A DNA stretch of 64,000 nucleotides from an uncultured Methylocystaceae bacterium (GCA_937870755.1 CALMZV010000051.1:23236-87235), one strand, 5' to 3'; counted from the stretch's first letter, positions 26,895 to 36,497 are shown. The notes: generated from the sequence alone by a model not told the origin. Translations and numbers: made by a program.

Positions 26895-27878
26895 ATGTCC
26901 AAATCTCCCCCGTCGGAATTGCGGTCGGTCGTGCTGGGGGTCGGCGCCTGCCTGCCCGATAAGACGCTGACCAACGCCGATCTCGAAAAAATGGTCGACA
27001 CGAGCGACGAATGGATCGTCCAGCGCAGCGGCATTCGCGAGCGCCACATCGCGGGCGAGGGCGAAACCACGGCCACGCTCGGCGCGAAGGCGGCCGAGCG
27101 CGCGCTGGCAAGCGCGGGCGTCGATGCGCAATCGATCGACCTCATCATCTGCGCCACCTCCACGCCCGACTACACGTTCCCCGCTTCCGCCACGCAGATC
27201 CAGGCCGCGCTCGGCATCCGCCACGGCGTGGCGTTCGACCTGCAGGCGGTCTGTTCCGGCTTCGTGTTCGCCGTCGCCACCGCCGACAAGTTCCTGCGCT
27301 CGGGCTCGCACAAGCGCGCGCTGGTGATCGGCTCCGAGACGTTCTCGCGCATTCTCGACTGGCAGGACCGCACGACCTGCGTGTTGTTCGGCGACGGGGC
27401 GGGCGCCATCGTGCTCGACGCGCAGGAGAATACGGACGGGCGTGGGGTGCTCGCCTCGCGGCTGCGGTCGGACGGGCGCCATCGCGAGAAGCTGTTCGTG
27501 GACGGCGGTCCCTCGTCGACCGGCACGGTCGGGCATGTGCGCATGGTCGGCAAGGACGTGTTCCGGCACGCGGTCGGGCAGGTGTCGGATGTGATGCTCG
27601 GGTGTTTCGAGGATTGCGGGATTTCGGCGGCCGATCTCGACTGGTTCGTACCGCATCAGGCCAACAAGCGCATCATCGACGCTTCGGCCGAGAAGCTGGG
27701 GATCGCGCCGGAAAAGGTGGTCCAGACCGTGCAACTGCACGGCAACACGTCGGCGGCCTCCATTCCCCTGGCGCTGTCCGCGGCCGTGGCCGACGGGCGA
27801 ATCAAGCGCGGCGACCTCGTGATGATCGAGGCTGTCGGCGGCGGCTTCACCTGGGGCGCGGCGATCGTCCGCTGGTGA
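26895..27878 (+). CDS. fabH: 3-oxoacyl-[ACP] synthase III (FabH)
   Basis: FabH starts fatty-acid synthesis by condensing acetyl-CoA with malonyl-ACP. The 327 residues have the Cys-His-Asn triad: C120 in [12 protein letters not shown]254 in VPHQANKRI and N284 in [23 protein letters not shown] near the N-terminus and [17 protein letters not shown] at the C-terminus are typical. It lies directly after plsX and 218 bp before ihfA; that gap is GC-rich near fabH and AT-rich near ihfA. Confidence 0.97.
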   Translation: MSKSPPSELRSVVLGVGACLPDKTLTNADLEKMVDTSDEWIVQRSGIRERHIAGEGETTATLGAKAAERALASAGVDAQSIDLIICATSTPDYTFPASATQIQAALGIRHGVAFDLQAVCSGFVFAVATADKFLRSGSHKRALVIGSETFSRILDWQDRTTCVLFGDGAGAIVLDAQENTDGRGVLASRLRSDGRHREKLFVDGGPSSTGTVGHVRMVGKDVFRHAVGQVSDVMLGCFEDCGISAADLDWFVPHQANKRIIDASAEKLGIAPEKVVQTVQLHGNTSAASIPLALSAAVADGRIKRGDLVMIEAVGGGFTWGAAIVRW

Positions 27879-28096
27879 GGCCGGCGCGGCCGCGGGCGGC
27901 GCGGCGCGCAGGCTGCGACAGGCCGGCGCGGCGCAGGCAAAAATGGTTGATTTTCTGTTCGTTGAAATGCAAGTTCCGTTTGAGGAGGGTAGATTCACCC
28001 GCCAATTGCGTAGGGTGAAGCGCGTTTTGCACTGTCCTCGGTAAATATTACTTGATTGCGGTGAGTCGACCGCGCCTTTGTTGCTCGAGAATTGCC

Positions 28097-28459
28097 ATGA
28101 GAGAGATTGAAGCGGTTCGCGCCGCAACCAAACCGGACGGAGCGCACGCGCCCAAGACCGTGACGCGCGCGGATCTTGCCGACGCGGTCTACCGCACGGT
28201 CGGCCTCTCCCGCGCCGAGGCCGCCGATCTGGTGGAAATGGTGCTGGACGAGATTTCCGACACGATCGCGGCGGGGCAGTCGGTGAAACTGTCGTCCTTC
28301 GGCTCGTTCCTGGTGCGCGCGAAGGGCGAGCGCGTGGGGCGCAACCCGAAGACCGGCGTGGAAGTGCCGATCGAGCCGCGGCGGGTTGTGGTTTTCAAGG
28401 CGTCCAACGTGCTCAAGGGCAGGATCAACGGCAAGGAGATGGCGGACGAGGAGGAATGA
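28097..28459 (+). CDS. ihfA: Integration host factor subunit alpha
   Basis: IHF-alpha is the DNA-bending nucleoid subunit that pairs with IHF-beta. The 120 residues include the helical body ([33 protein letters not shown]) and the beta-arm ([34 protein letters not shown]). About 18 residues at the N-terminus, before KTVTRADL, exceed the usual start. They may be a real extension, since no good internal ATG exists. The ihfA-MerR-tRNA-Pro order is common in Rhizobiales. Confidence 0.95.
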   Translation: MREIEAVRAATKPDGAHAPKTVTRADLADAVYRTVGLSRAEAADLVEMVLDEISDTIAAGQSVKLSSFGSFLVRAKGERVGRNPKTGVEVPIEPRRVVVFKASNVLKGRINGKEMADEEE

Positions 28460-28557
28460 TCCGCCTCCCCGGAAAATAATCTACAATCGAACGCGAATCG
28501 CGCCGTACGCGCGAACCCGCCGGATCGCATGTCCGCCCGACCGGGGATCTTATTCGC

Positions 28558-29043
28558 ATGACCAAGAGCCCGGACGCTTTCCGCACCATCAGCGAGGTCG
28601 CCGAAGACCTCGATCTGCCCCAGCACGTGCTGCGTTTCTGGGAGACGCGGTTTTCGCAGATCCGACCGATGAAACGCACCGGCGGTCGTCGGTACTACCG
28701 GCCGGAGGACATCGACCTTCTGCGCGCGATCCGGGCGCTGCTCTACGGGCAGGGCTACACCATCAAGGGCGTGCAGCGCATCCTCAAGGAACAGGGCGCG
28801 CGCGGGGTGATCTCCGCGCACGCCTCGGGCGCGGCGCCGCCACGGCCGGCGGCCGAGCCGGAGGAGGGACCGGCCGAGACGCCAGTGGCGCAGAGTTCGT
28901 TCGGCTTCGCCGACGCGCCGGCCGATGCGGGCGTGGCGCCGGTCATCGTGCACGCGCCTTCGCCCGCGCAGCTCGAGGAGATGGCGCGGCTTGCGCGCGA
29001 CATCGCCGAATGCGCGCGCCTGCTGCGCGCGGCGCGCGAATAG
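28558..29043 (+). CDS. MerR-family transcriptional regulator
   Basis: 161 residues. The N-terminal winged-helix HTH (about 9-75) reads [25 protein letters not shown] and [36 protein letters not shown]. An Ala/Pro-rich linker follows (about 85-130), then a C-terminal helix. No metal-binding Cys pair or drug-binding domain is visible, so the effector is unknown. It is the regulator routinely found next to ihfA in alphaproteobacteria. Confidence 0.9.
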   Translation: MTKSPDAFRTISEVAEDLDLPQHVLRFWETRFSQIRPMKRTGGRRYYRPEDIDLLRAIRALLYGQGYTIKGVQRILKEQGARGVISAHASGAAPPRPAAEPEEGPAETPVAQSSFGFADAPADAGVAPVIVHAPSPAQLEEMARLARDIAECARLLRAARE

Positions 29044-29095
29044 CGCTTCTGGCGTGTTGCGCCGCCGGATGGGCTTCTCTATAAGCGCCCCAAGT

Positions 29096-29173
29096 CGGAG
29101 TGTAGCGCAGCCCGGTTAGCGCACTTGTCTGGGGGACAAGGGGTCGTGGGTTCGAATCCCGCCACTCCGACCA
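29096..29173 (+). tRNA. tRNA-Pro (anticodon GGG), CCA encoded
   Basis: The acceptor stem CGGAGTG (29096-29102) pairs with CACTCCG (29163-29169), followed by discriminator A and an encoded CCA. The anticodon stem CTTGT/ACAAG encloses the loop CTGGGGG, giving anticodon GGG. The T-loop TTCGAAT is present. The cloverleaf is complete. Confidence 0.97.
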
Positions 29174-29302
29174 TTTTCCTTCGAAATCTTCTTTGCAGAT
29201 TTACGGGTCGCGACACGCGCCTGCGGCGGCTCGCCTGTGGCGACTCGCTTGTGGCGGCCTGCCTGCGACGAATGGCGCGCGCGATCCAGCGATGCTCCAT
29301 GT

Positions 29303-29364
29303 TGATCGATCATTCCTGATGTTCTAAACATCATTATGCGATCACAGAACATGGATATTCCATG
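29303..29364. promoter_or_regulatory. Palindrome cluster over the HTH-gene promoter and start codon
   Basis: Three palindromes occur in 62 bp. TGATCGATCA lies at 29303-29312. GATGTT-CTA-AACATC lies at 29318-29332. CATGGA-TAT-TCCATG lies at 29350-29364 and includes the start codon of the HTH gene. In addition ATGTTCT (29319-29325) and AGAACAT (29346-29352) form a wider inverted repeat. This is best read as an autoregulatory operator region for the HTH protein. Confidence 0.6.
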
Positions 29365-29625
29365 ATCACCGCAGCCCAGATGCGCGCCGCCCGGGCGCTT
29401 GTCGGAATGGACCAGAAGACGCTGGCGGAACGCTCCGGCGTCTCGCTCGCCACCATCCAGCGCATGGAGGCGAGCGAGGGCGTCGTGCGCGGCGTGGTCG
29501 AATCGCTCACCCGCGTGGTCGATGCGCTGAACGCGGCCGGCGTGGAGCTGATCGCCGAAAATGCGCCCAGCGAGGCGACGGGGCGGGGCGTGCGCCTGCG
29601 CCGGTCCGGGGCGCATCGGGGTTAG
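29362..29625 (+). CDS. Small XRE-type helix-turn-helix protein
   Basis: 87 residues, almost entirely a Cro/CI-like HTH. It opens MITAAQMRAARALVGMDQKTLAERSGVS, then LATIQRMEASEGVV (recognition helix) and a helix LTRVVDALNAAGVELI. A short basic tail RGVRLRRSG ends it. ATG 29362 is kept because the family start MITAAQxRAARAL fits; no Shine-Dalgarno is visible, and a palindrome covers the start. It lies 30 bp ahead of the SulP gene and is probably its regulator. Confidence 0.82.
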   Translation: MITAAQMRAARALVGMDQKTLAERSGVSLATIQRMEASEGVVRGVVESLTRVVDALNAAGVELIAENAPSEATGRGVRLRRSGAHRG

Positions 29626-29655
29626 TTGCAATTTCCGCACGAAGGCGCAGGTCCG

Positions 29656-31368
29656 ATGAACGCCAGCCACCACCTCCCGCCGCCGACCTTCGCAGAACTG
29701 TTCACGCCGAAGTCCATCACCATTCTGCGCGAGGGCTACGGGCTGCACGCGTTCCGGGCGGACGCGCTCGCCGGGCTGACGGTCGCCATCGTCGCGCTGC
29801 CGCTGTCGATGGCGATCGCCATCGCGTCGGGGGTGGGGCCGGACCGGGGCCTCTACGCGGCGATCATCGGCGGGTTTCTGGTGTCGGCGCTGGGCGGCAG
29901 CCGGTTCCAGATCGGCGGGCCGGCCGGCGCGTTTATCGTGCTTGTGGCCGCCACCGTTGAGCGACCGGGCGTGGAGGGCATGCTCATCGCCACGATGATG
30001 GCCGGCATGATTCTCGCCGCCATCGGTCTCCTGCGTCTCGGAACCTATATCAAATTCATTCCCTATCCCGTCACCGTCGGCTTCACGGCCGGCATCGCCG
30101 TCATCATTTTCGCAAGCCAGATCAAGGACCTGTTTGGGCTGTCGCTCGCAGGGAAGGAGCCGGGCGAACTCCTGCCCAAACTGGCGGCGCTGCTTTCCGC
30201 CGCCGGGACGGCGAACCCGGCGGCGGCCGCGGTCGCGGCGCTGACGATCCTCGTCATCGTCGGCCTCAAGCGTTTCCGTCCGGGCTGGCCCGGCATGCTA
30301 ATCGCCATCGCGCTCGCAGCGGCGGTCGCGTATGCGATGGGCCTGCCCGTCGAAACGATCGGATCGCGGTTCGGCGGCATTCCGCAATCGCTGCCTTCGC
30401 CGGCCCTGCCGGAGATCACGCTCGCCAAGATCACGGCGGCGCTTCCCAACGCCATCGCCTTCGCGTTGCTCGGCGCCATCGAATCGCTGCTGTCGGCCGT
30501 GGTCGCCGACGGCATGACGGGACGGCGCCATCGCTCGAACTGCGAACTGGTCGCGCAGGGAGTCGCCAATGTCGCCTCGGCGCTGTTCGGCGGGCTGTGC
30601 GTGACGGGAACGATCGCGCGCACGGCGACCAATGTGCGCTCGGGCGCGCACGGGCCGATCGCCGGCATGATGCACGCCGGTTTCCTGCTGCTGTTCGTGC
30701 TGGTCGCGGCGCCCCTGGCCAGCTACATCCCGCTCCCGGCGCTCGCCGGCGTGCTCGCCATCGTGGCGTGGAACATGGCGGAAAAGCACGAGTTCGCGAC
30801 GCTCGTGCGGTCCTCGCGCGGCGACGCGCTGGTGTTGCTGGCGACCTTTTTCCTGACGATCTTCCGCGACCTGACGGAGGGCATCGTCGTCGGGTTCGCC
30901 CTCGGCGCGCTTCTGTTCATCAACCGCATGGCCGAGACGACGGCGATCGAGGCGCACAGCCCGCGCGTCGATCTGGATCGCGCGGATTCGGCCGACGGGC
31001 GGGCGCCTTACGATCCCTCGCTGGCGCAGGAGCGGGACATCGTCGTCTACCGCATCACCGGCGCGTTCTTCTTTGCGGCGGCCTCGGCGGTCGGCGCGGT
31101 GCTCGACCGCATTCAGGATCGGCACAAGGCGCTGGTGGTCGATTTCACCGCCGTGCCGTTTCTCGATTCGACAGCCGCCAACACGCTGGCCGGCGCCGTC
31201 GCCAAGGCCGAGCGGCGCGGCGTGCGCATGTTCTTCACCGGGGCCTCGGTCGGGGTAAGGCAGACCCTGTTGAGCCACGGCGTGCGCGAGCCGCGCGTCG
31301 CCTGGCGACGCACGATCGAGGAGGCCATGGCGGAGGCGCATGCGGGTCCGGACGAGCTTCATCATTGA
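29656..31368 (+). CDS. SulP-family anion transporter with STAS domain
   Basis: 570 residues from ATG 29656. The membrane part (about 30-440) has the SulP features DALAGLTVAIVALPLSMAIAIASGVGP, GGSRFQIGGPAGAFIVLVA and GAIESLLSAVVADGMTG. The cytoplasmic STAS domain (about 455-560) contains VYRITGAFFFAAA and KALVVDFTAVPFLDSTAANTL, with the Ser of the DST site intact. Family members carry sulfate, bicarbonate or dicarboxylates; the substrate is not evident. It shares a transcript with the upstream HTH gene by position. Confidence 0.92.
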   Translation: MNASHHLPPPTFAELFTPKSITILREGYGLHAFRADALAGLTVAIVALPLSMAIAIASGVGPDRGLYAAIIGGFLVSALGGSRFQIGGPAGAFIVLVAATVERPGVEGMLIATMMAGMILAAIGLLRLGTYIKFIPYPVTVGFTAGIAVIIFASQIKDLFGLSLAGKEPGELLPKLAALLSAAGTANPAAAAVAALTILVIVGLKRFRPGWPGMLIAIALAAAVAYAMGLPVETIGSRFGGIPQSLPSPALPEITLAKITAALPNAIAFALLGAIESLLSAVVADGMTGRRHRSNCELVAQGVANVASALFGGLCVTGTIARTATNVRSGAHGPIAGMMHAGFLLLFVLVAAPLASYIPLPALAGVLAIVAWNMAEKHEFATLVRSSRGDALVLLATFFLTIFRDLTEGIVVGFALGALLFINRMAETTAIEAHSPRVDLDRADSADGRAPYDPSLAQERDIVVYRITGAFFFAAASAVGAVLDRIQDRHKALVVDFTAVPFLDSTAANTLAGAVAKAERRGVRMFFTGASVGVRQTLLSHGVREPRVAWRRTIEEAMAEAHAGPDELHH

Positions 31369-31464
31369 TTTGTCGGACATTTTTGTCGCAGCGGGCTGGA
31401 CGCAGCCGGCCAGGCGGCGTCAAACGTTCTGTTTTTCTTGACGATTTTAGAGGGAAAAGTTCGC

Positions 31465-31830
31465 ATGGCCCTTTTCAGGAGATGGTTTTGCGCTAACCTA
31501 TTCTCTCACGGTCGCGCGTCGATCGAGCGGTTTCTGGAGCCTTCGATGTTCGACCGGTTGATGACCCTCGGGTTCGAAACGACGATGCTGGTCGTCGAAT
31601 CCCAGCAAGTGATCGCATTGCGTCTGATGCGCCTGGCGGCGGGCGGCCCCGGCGCGGTCCACGAATCGCAGCGCATGGTGGTGGAGAAGGCGGTCGCGGC
31701 GGTGGAGTCCGGGGCGCGGCTGGCGGTCGGACAGGATCCCGGCGTCATTCTGCGCTCCTACCGCCGCAAGGTGCAGGCCAATCGGCGGCGGCTGTCTGCG
31801 GGCGCGGCGCTGGAATATTCGCGCGCGTGA
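31465..31830 (+). CDS. Small alphaproteobacterial hypothetical protein
   Basis: 121 residues, with AGAGGGAAAAG upstream of ATG 31465. The C-terminal 90 residues are amphipathic helices: ETTMLVVESQQVIALRLMRLAAGG, ESQRMVVEKAVAAVESGARLA and VILRSYRRKVQANRRRLS. This pattern occurs in small Rhizobiales proteins of unknown role, similar in helix layout to phasin-like proteins. No catalytic motif or signal peptide is seen. Its TGA overlaps the GTG start of the epimerase-like gene (GTGA). Confidence 0.65.
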   Translation: MALFRRWFCANLFSHGRASIERFLEPSMFDRLMTLGFETTMLVVESQQVIALRLMRLAAGGPGAVHESQRMVVEKAVAAVESGARLAVGQDPGVILRSYRRKVQANRRRLSAGAALEYSRA

Positions 31831-32738
31831 GCGCGCCGGCGGCCGGTTCGTTTCTCGATCTTGAATGTGAGGGCGCGCGGGCGCGAATCGCCTTGCGCGG
31901 CGCCGAGCCGCTTTGCTGGCGCGTGGGCGACCTCGACCTTCTGTGGAAGCCGGACCCCGCCGTCTGGGCGGAAACCGCTCCCATCCTTTTTCCCATCGTC
32001 GGCTGGACCCGCGACGGCGTGCGCCATCGCGGGCGCGCCTATCCGCTCGGGCTGCACGGATTCGCGCGGTCCGCCGAATTCGCCGTGGTGGAGCGCGCCG
32101 CCGACGGCGCCCGGCTGCGGCTGGTCGACAGCGCGGCGACGCGCGCGCTCTATCCGTTCGCCTTCCGGCTGGAGGCGACGTATCGGCTGACCGCGACCGC
32201 GCTCGCGTGGGCGCTGGAGGTGGAGAATGTCGGCGAGGCGCCGATGCCCTACGCGGTCGGGCTGCATCCGGGCTTCGCCTGGCCGCTCGGCGGATCGCGG
32301 GCCGAACACATGTTCCTCTTCGAGACGCAGGAGAACCCGCTGGCGCCGGTCATCGCGCCGGGCGGGCTGTTTTCGGACCAAACACGCCCCGTTCCGCTCG
32401 AGGGCCGGCGCCTGCGCCTGACGCCGGCGGCGTTCGCGCGCGAAGCGCTGTGCTTTCTGAATATCGCGAGCCGGCGGGCGGCCTACGACAACGGCGAGGG
32501 GCTAAGGCTTTCGATCGAACTGGAGAATTTTCCGCATCTGGCGCTCTGGGCGCGTCCGCCGGCGCCATTCCTGTGCATCGAGGCGTGGACCGGCCACGGC
32601 GATCCGGTGGGGTTCGACGGCGAGATTTCCGACAAACCGTCCATGCGCCTGCTCGCGCCGGGCGCGCGGGCGCGCCATGCGGCGCGTTTTGCTTTGGAAG
32701 ACGTCGCGGGCGCGCTTGGCGCCGGCCGCGCGGTCTGA
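31827..32738 (+). CDS. Aldose 1-epimerase-family (galactose mutarotase-like) protein
   Basis: 303 residues of the galactose-mutarotase beta-sandwich fold. Visible signatures are [36 protein letters not shown] with an active-site His, [13 protein letters not shown] with the second His and [18 protein letters not shown]. The GTG start at 31827 overlaps the previous stop by 4 bp. The probable role is anomer or hexose-6-phosphate epimerisation of a sugar; the substrate is unknown. Confidence 0.87.
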   Translation: MSAPAAGSFLDLECEGARARIALRGAEPLCWRVGDLDLLWKPDPAVWAETAPILFPIVGWTRDGVRHRGRAYPLGLHGFARSAEFAVVERAADGARLRLVDSAATRALYPFAFRLEATYRLTATALAWALEVENVGEAPMPYAVGLHPGFAWPLGGSRAEHMFLFETQENPLAPVIAPGGLFSDQTRPVPLEGRRLRLTPAAFAREALCFLNIASRRAAYDNGEGLRLSIELENFPHLALWARPPAPFLCIEAWTGHGDPVGFDGEISDKPSMRLLAPGARARHAARFALEDVAGALGAGRAV

Positions 32739-32770
32739 CAAAAGGCGGCGTTCGTTCCGGGCAGGGCGCC

Positions 32771-33691
32771 ATGACACAACTTCCAGATTTTCTGCGGCCT
32801 TCCGGCGAAGGCGCGCTGGTCATCGACGGCAAGATCGCGGCCGGCGCCGTGGTAGAACAGGCGCGCCGTGCGACCGCCGATCTCATCGCCAGGGGCGTGC
32901 GACCGGGGCTGGCGGTCGTGCTCGTGGGCGACGATCCGGCGAGCGGCGTCTACGTGCGCTCCAAGAGCCGCATGGCCGCCGACCTCGGTTTTCACTCCAT
33001 CCAGCGCAACCTGCCGGCCGACGTGGCCCAGGCGACGCTCAACGCGCTGATCGACGACCTGAACGCCGATCCGGCGGTGCACGGCATTCTGGTGCAGCTG
33101 CCTCTGCCCAAGGGGCTCGACAGCGCCGCGGCGCTGGAGCGGATCGACCCGCGCAAGGATGTCGACGGCATTCACCCGGTCAACGCCGGCCTTTTGGCCA
33201 CCGGCGCGACGGCGCGCGCGCTGCTGCCGTGCACGCCGGTCGGCTCCATGCGCCTGATCGAACAGACGGCGCAGGCGCTCGGCCGCAGCGTGGCGGGCGC
33301 CGAGGCGGTCGTCATCGGCCGCTCCAACCTGATGGGCAAGCCGATGGCGCAATTGCTGCTGGCCGCCAACGCCACCGTCACCGTCGCCCATTCGCGCACG
33401 CGCGACCTGCCGGGCGTGGTGCGGCGCGCCGATATCGTGGTGGCCGCCGTCGGCCAGCCGGAGATGGTGCGCGGCGACTGGATCAAGCCTGGCGCCATCG
33501 TCATCGACGTGGGCATCAACCGCGTGCCGACGGCCGACGGCAAATACCGGCTGGCGGGCGACGTGGCCTATGGCGAAGCGCTGAAAACCGCAGGCGCCAT
33601 CACCCCGGTGCCCGGCGGGGTGGGGCAGATGACCGTGCCGCTGCTGATGGCCAACACGATCGAGGCGGCGCGCAGGAGCCTGCCGGCCTGA
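32771..33691 (+). CDS. folD: Methylenetetrahydrofolate dehydrogenase/cyclohydrolase FolD
   Basis: FolD converts 5,10-methylene-THF to 10-formyl-THF in two steps using NADP. The 306 residues include [22 protein letters not shown] with the catalytic Lys, [52 protein letters not shown] and [15 protein letters not shown]. The start ATG 32771 lies 32 bp past the epimerase gene. A hairpin and REP-like repeat follow. Confidence 0.97.
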   Translation: MTQLPDFLRPSGEGALVIDGKIAAGAVVEQARRATADLIARGVRPGLAVVLVGDDPASGVYVRSKSRMAADLGFHSIQRNLPADVAQATLNALIDDLNADPAVHGILVQLPLPKGLDSAAALERIDPRKDVDGIHPVNAGLLATGATARALLPCTPVGSMRLIEQTAQALGRSVAGAEAVVIGRSNLMGKPMAQLLLAANATVTVAHSRTRDLPGVVRRADIVVAAVGQPEMVRGDWIKPGAIVIDVGINRVPTADGKYRLAGDVAYGEALKTAGAITPVPGGVGQMTVPLLMANTIEAARRSLPA

Positions 33692-33698
33692 GCGTTTT

Positions 33699-33790
33699 CG
33701 CTTCCGAGGGAATCGGAAGCGATGCTCCAGCGATCGGTTCCGGCGCGTTTTCTTTGCGCGAACCGGCGCCCGCTTTGCGCGAAAGCGCTC
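33699..33790. repeat. Hairpin plus REP-like extragenic repeat after folD
   Basis: CGCTTCCGA (33699-33707) and TCGGAAGCG (33713-33721) form a perfect 9-bp stem. From 33743 to 33790 the sequence (GCGCGTTTTCTTTGCGCGAA, then CCGGCGCCCGC, then GCGCGAAAGCGCTC) resembles, from memory, a palindromic element scattered between genes in many Rhizobiales. It is noncoding and may end the folD transcript. Confidence 0.55.
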
Positions 33791-33866
33791 CGCGATGATG
33801 GACGCAGGGCGTGCGTCTGCTACCATCGTGCGCGCCGTCCGCGGGGCGGGGCAGTCGGTCGGAGCC

Positions 33867-34556
33867 ATGCAGAGTCTCTCGCGTATCGCATTCTTCAAGG
33901 ATGTGCAGGACATCGATCTCGCCGCGTTCGAACGGCGGGTTCTGTGGCGCAAAGCCTCGGAGAACGAAACCATCGTCGATTTCGAGGACCAGTCGAGCGA
34001 CGTCTACTTCATCGTCACCGGCGACGTGCGCGTGCTGATCCGCACGGCGGCGGGCAAGGAGGTGATTCTGGCCGACCTGAAGGCCGGCGCCTTTTTCGGC
34101 GAGCTCGCGGCAATCGACGGCATCAAGCGTTCCGCGAATGTGACGGCGCTCACCAACGCGGAACTCTGCATCATGCCGGCGGCCGTGTTCCGCGACATTC
34201 TGTTCACCTCGCGGGCGGCCTGCGACAAGGTTCTCAAACTGCTCGCCACGCGCGTGCGCGAGGGCAACGCGCGGCTGGCTGAACTGTCGATCTTCGATCT
34301 GCGCCACCGCCTTTATGCGGAGCTGCTGCGCATGTCGCATCCGCGCGCGGGCCATGCGGGCGAGAAAGTGGTGACTCCGCCGCCGTTCCACCATGTCGTC
34401 GCCGCGCGGATCGGTTGCCGGCGCGAGCAGGTGACGCGCGAGTTCTCCGCGCTCGAACGCGAGGGCCTCATCGAGAAGACCAAGGGCGCGCTCGTGCTGA
34501 CCAAACCGCTGGTGCTGGAGCAACGGCTCGCCGACGCGCTGCGCGAGGATCGCTGA
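33867..34556 (+). CDS. Crp/Fnr-family transcriptional regulator
   Basis: 229 residues from ATG 33867 (GGAG upstream); in-frame ATGs at 33795 and 33798 would add about 24 residues right after the REP-like repeat and are less likely. The cyclic-nucleotide-binding barrel spans about 5-125 (SSDVYFIVTGDVRVLIR, LKAGAFFGELAAIDGIKRSANVTA). The HTH is near 185-215 (VVAARIGCRREQVTREFSALEREGLIEKTKG). FGELAAIDGIKRSA resembles the cAMP pocket, but the ligand is unproven. No Fe-S cysteine cluster is seen. It is 2 bp ahead of the ABC transporter genes. Confidence 0.88.
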   Translation: MQSLSRIAFFKDVQDIDLAAFERRVLWRKASENETIVDFEDQSSDVYFIVTGDVRVLIRTAAGKEVILADLKAGAFFGELAAIDGIKRSANVTALTNAELCIMPAAVFRDILFTSRAACDKVLKLLATRVREGNARLAELSIFDLRHRLYAELLRMSHPRAGHAGEKVVTPPPFHHVVAARIGCRREQVTREFSALEREGLIEKTKGALVLTKPLVLEQRLADALREDR

Positions 34557-34558
34557 AA

Positions 34559-35608
34559 TTGAACGACCCGGTTCTGCGTTTCGACAGGGTGTCGAAACAG
34601 TTCGGCGCGACGCGCGCCGTGGACGATGTTTCGCTGGAGGTGCGCGCGGGCGAGTTCTTCGCGCTGCTCGGTCCGTCCGGCTGCGGCAAGACCACGCTCA
34701 TGCGCATGGCCGCCGGATTCGAGACGCCGGACACGGGCGCCGTGTTCATCGACGGCGCGGACATGCGCGCGACGCCGCCGCACCGGCGTCCCGTCAACAT
34801 GATGTTCCAGTCCTACGCGCTGTTTCCGCATCTCACCGTCGCCGACAACATCGCGTTCGGTCTGAAACGCATGGGCGTGGACCGGGCGACCATCGTCACG
34901 CGCGTCGCGGAAATGGTCCGCATCGCCCAATTGCAGGGCATGGAGCGGCGCAAGCCCGCGCAATTGTCGGGCGGCCAGCGCCAGCGCGTGGCCCTTGCGC
35001 GCGCGCTCGCGCGCGGACCGAAACTGCTGCTGCTCGACGAACCGCTCGGCGCGCTCGACCGCAAGTTGCGCGAGGAGACGCAGTTCGAACTGATGCAGAT
35101 CCAGAAAAAACTGAACGTCGCGTTCCTCGTCGTCACTCACGATCAGGACGAGGCGCTGGCGATGGCCGATCGCATCGCCATCATGCGCGCGGGGCGCATC
35201 GAGCAACTGGGAGCGCCGGGCGAGATTTACGCGCGTCCGCGCACGAAATTCGTGGCGGGTTTCGTCGGCGAGACGAATTTCTTCGAAGGCAGGGTGATCG
35301 CGCGCGATGCGCATGCGATCCGCATCGAAACGCCGGACGGCGTCATCGAGATAGCGCACGAAGGGTTTTCGGGCGACCATGCGATCGTCTCGGTGCGGCC
35401 CGAGCGGATCGCGCCGGGCGGGGCGGGGCGCAACAGTGTCGCTGGCGAGGTGCAGGACGTGATCTTTCGCGGCGATCATTCGCTGGCGCGGGTGCGGCTT
35501 TCCTCCGGCGCGCTGCTGCGCGTGGCGGCGGATGCGGGCGCGCTGGCGCAGGGCGCGCGCGCGACGTTCGCGTTTGGCGCCAACGACGGCGTGATCGTCG
35601 ATGGTTGA
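34559..35608 (+). CDS. PotA-like ABC transporter ATP-binding protein
   Basis: 349 residues from a TTG start, 2 bp after the regulator's stop, with GAGG upstream. ATPase motifs are Walker A GPSGCGKTT, Q-loop MMFQSYALFPH, signature LSGGQRQRVALARAL, Walker B LLLLDEPLGALD and VTHDQDEAL. The C-terminal TOBE domain (about 265-345) fits the spermidine/putrescine subfamily (PotA). It overlaps the next gene by 8 bp. The substrate is inferred from family resemblance only. Confidence 0.92.
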   Translation: MNDPVLRFDRVSKQFGATRAVDDVSLEVRAGEFFALLGPSGCGKTTLMRMAAGFETPDTGAVFIDGADMRATPPHRRPVNMMFQSYALFPHLTVADNIAFGLKRMGVDRATIVTRVAEMVRIAQLQGMERRKPAQLSGGQRQRVALARALARGPKLLLLDEPLGALDRKLREETQFELMQIQKKLNVAFLVVTHDQDEALAMADRIAIMRAGRIEQLGAPGEIYARPRTKFVAGFVGETNFFEGRVIARDAHAIRIETPDGVIEIAHEGFSGDHAIVSVRPERIAPGGAGRNSVAGEVQDVIFRGDHSLARVRLSSGALLRVAADAGALAQGARATFAFGANDGVIVDG

Positions 35609-36497
35609 GCGCGCGCGCAGGCTCGGCGCGGGTCGGCGCGCGATTCTGGCGGCGCCCTATCTGTGGCTGGTCGCGTTTTTTCTCGTTCCGCTGGCGCTCG
35701 TCTTCAAGATCTCGCTGTCGCGCAGCGCGATCGCGCAACCGCCCTATGTTCCCACGTTCGATTTCGGCGAAGGGCTGTCGGCGATTCTCGACAAGGCGCG
35801 AACGTTCGGGCTCGACGCCTATCGCGGCCTGTTCGCCGATCCGCTCTATTTCGAGGCCTATCTGACGTCGCTCGCCCTCGCGGGGCTCGCCACCGCGATC
35901 GCGGTCGCGATCGCCTATCCGATCGCGCTCGCCATCGCGCGTTCGGACAAGCGGTTGCGTCCCGTGCTGATCGGACTTGCGGTCGCGCCGTTCTGGACGA
36001 GTTTTCTCATCCGCGTCTATGCGTGGATCATGATCCTGAAAGACGAGGGTCTGTTCAATCGCGCGCTGATGGCGCTCGGGATCATCGACGCGCCGTTGCC
36101 GATTCTGGCGACCAACGCCGCGGTGACGATCGGCATGGTCTATTCGTATCTGCCGTTCGTCGTGCTGCCGATCTACGCCGCGTTGGAGGCGCAGGACGAA
36201 AGCCTGCGCGAGGCCGCCGCCGATCTCGGCGCCGCGCCGCTCGCGACGTTCCTGACCGTCACGCTGCCGCTCTCGGCGACCGGCGTGGTCGCGGGCGCGC
36301 TCCTGATGTTCATTCCGGCCGTCGGCGAATTCGTCATACCCGATCTGCTCGGCGGTTCGGACACGATGATGATCGGCCGCGTGATGTGGAACGACTTCTT
36401 CGAGAACCGCGACTGGCCGGCCGCGTCCGCCGGCGCCATCGTGCTGATCGCGCTGCTGGTGGGACCCATCGTGTGGATCGAGAGGCGGCGCACATGA
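35601..36497 (+). CDS. PotB-like ABC transporter permease
   Basis: 298 residues with six predicted transmembrane helices. The coupling (EAA) loop reads ESLREAAADLGAAPLATFLTVTLPLS. FWTSFLIRVYAWIMILKDEGLFN and the PAVGEFVIPDLLGGSDTMMIGRV segment are characteristic of PotB-type permeases for polyamines or similar compounds. It overlaps the ATPase gene (8 bp) and the second permease (ATGA). Confidence 0.92.
   Translation: MVERARRLGAGRRAILAAPYLWLVAFFLVPLALVFKISLSRSAIAQPPYVPTFDFGEGLSAILDKARTFGLDAYRGLFADPLYFEAYLTSLALAGLATAIAVAIAYPIALAIARSDKRLRPVLIGLAVAPFWTSFLIRVYAWIMILKDEGLFNRALMALGIIDAPLPILATNAAVTIGMVYSYLPFVVLPIYAALEAQDESLREAAADLGAAPLATFLTVTLPLSATGVVAGALLMFIPAVGEFVIPDLLGGSDTMMIGRVMWNDFFENRDWPAASAGAIVLIALLVGPIVWIERRRT

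Noticed and set aside
26736..28127. Minus-strand open frame opposite fabH
   Set aside because: No motif and Arg/Ala-rich composition; fabH has its full catalytic triad on the plus strand.
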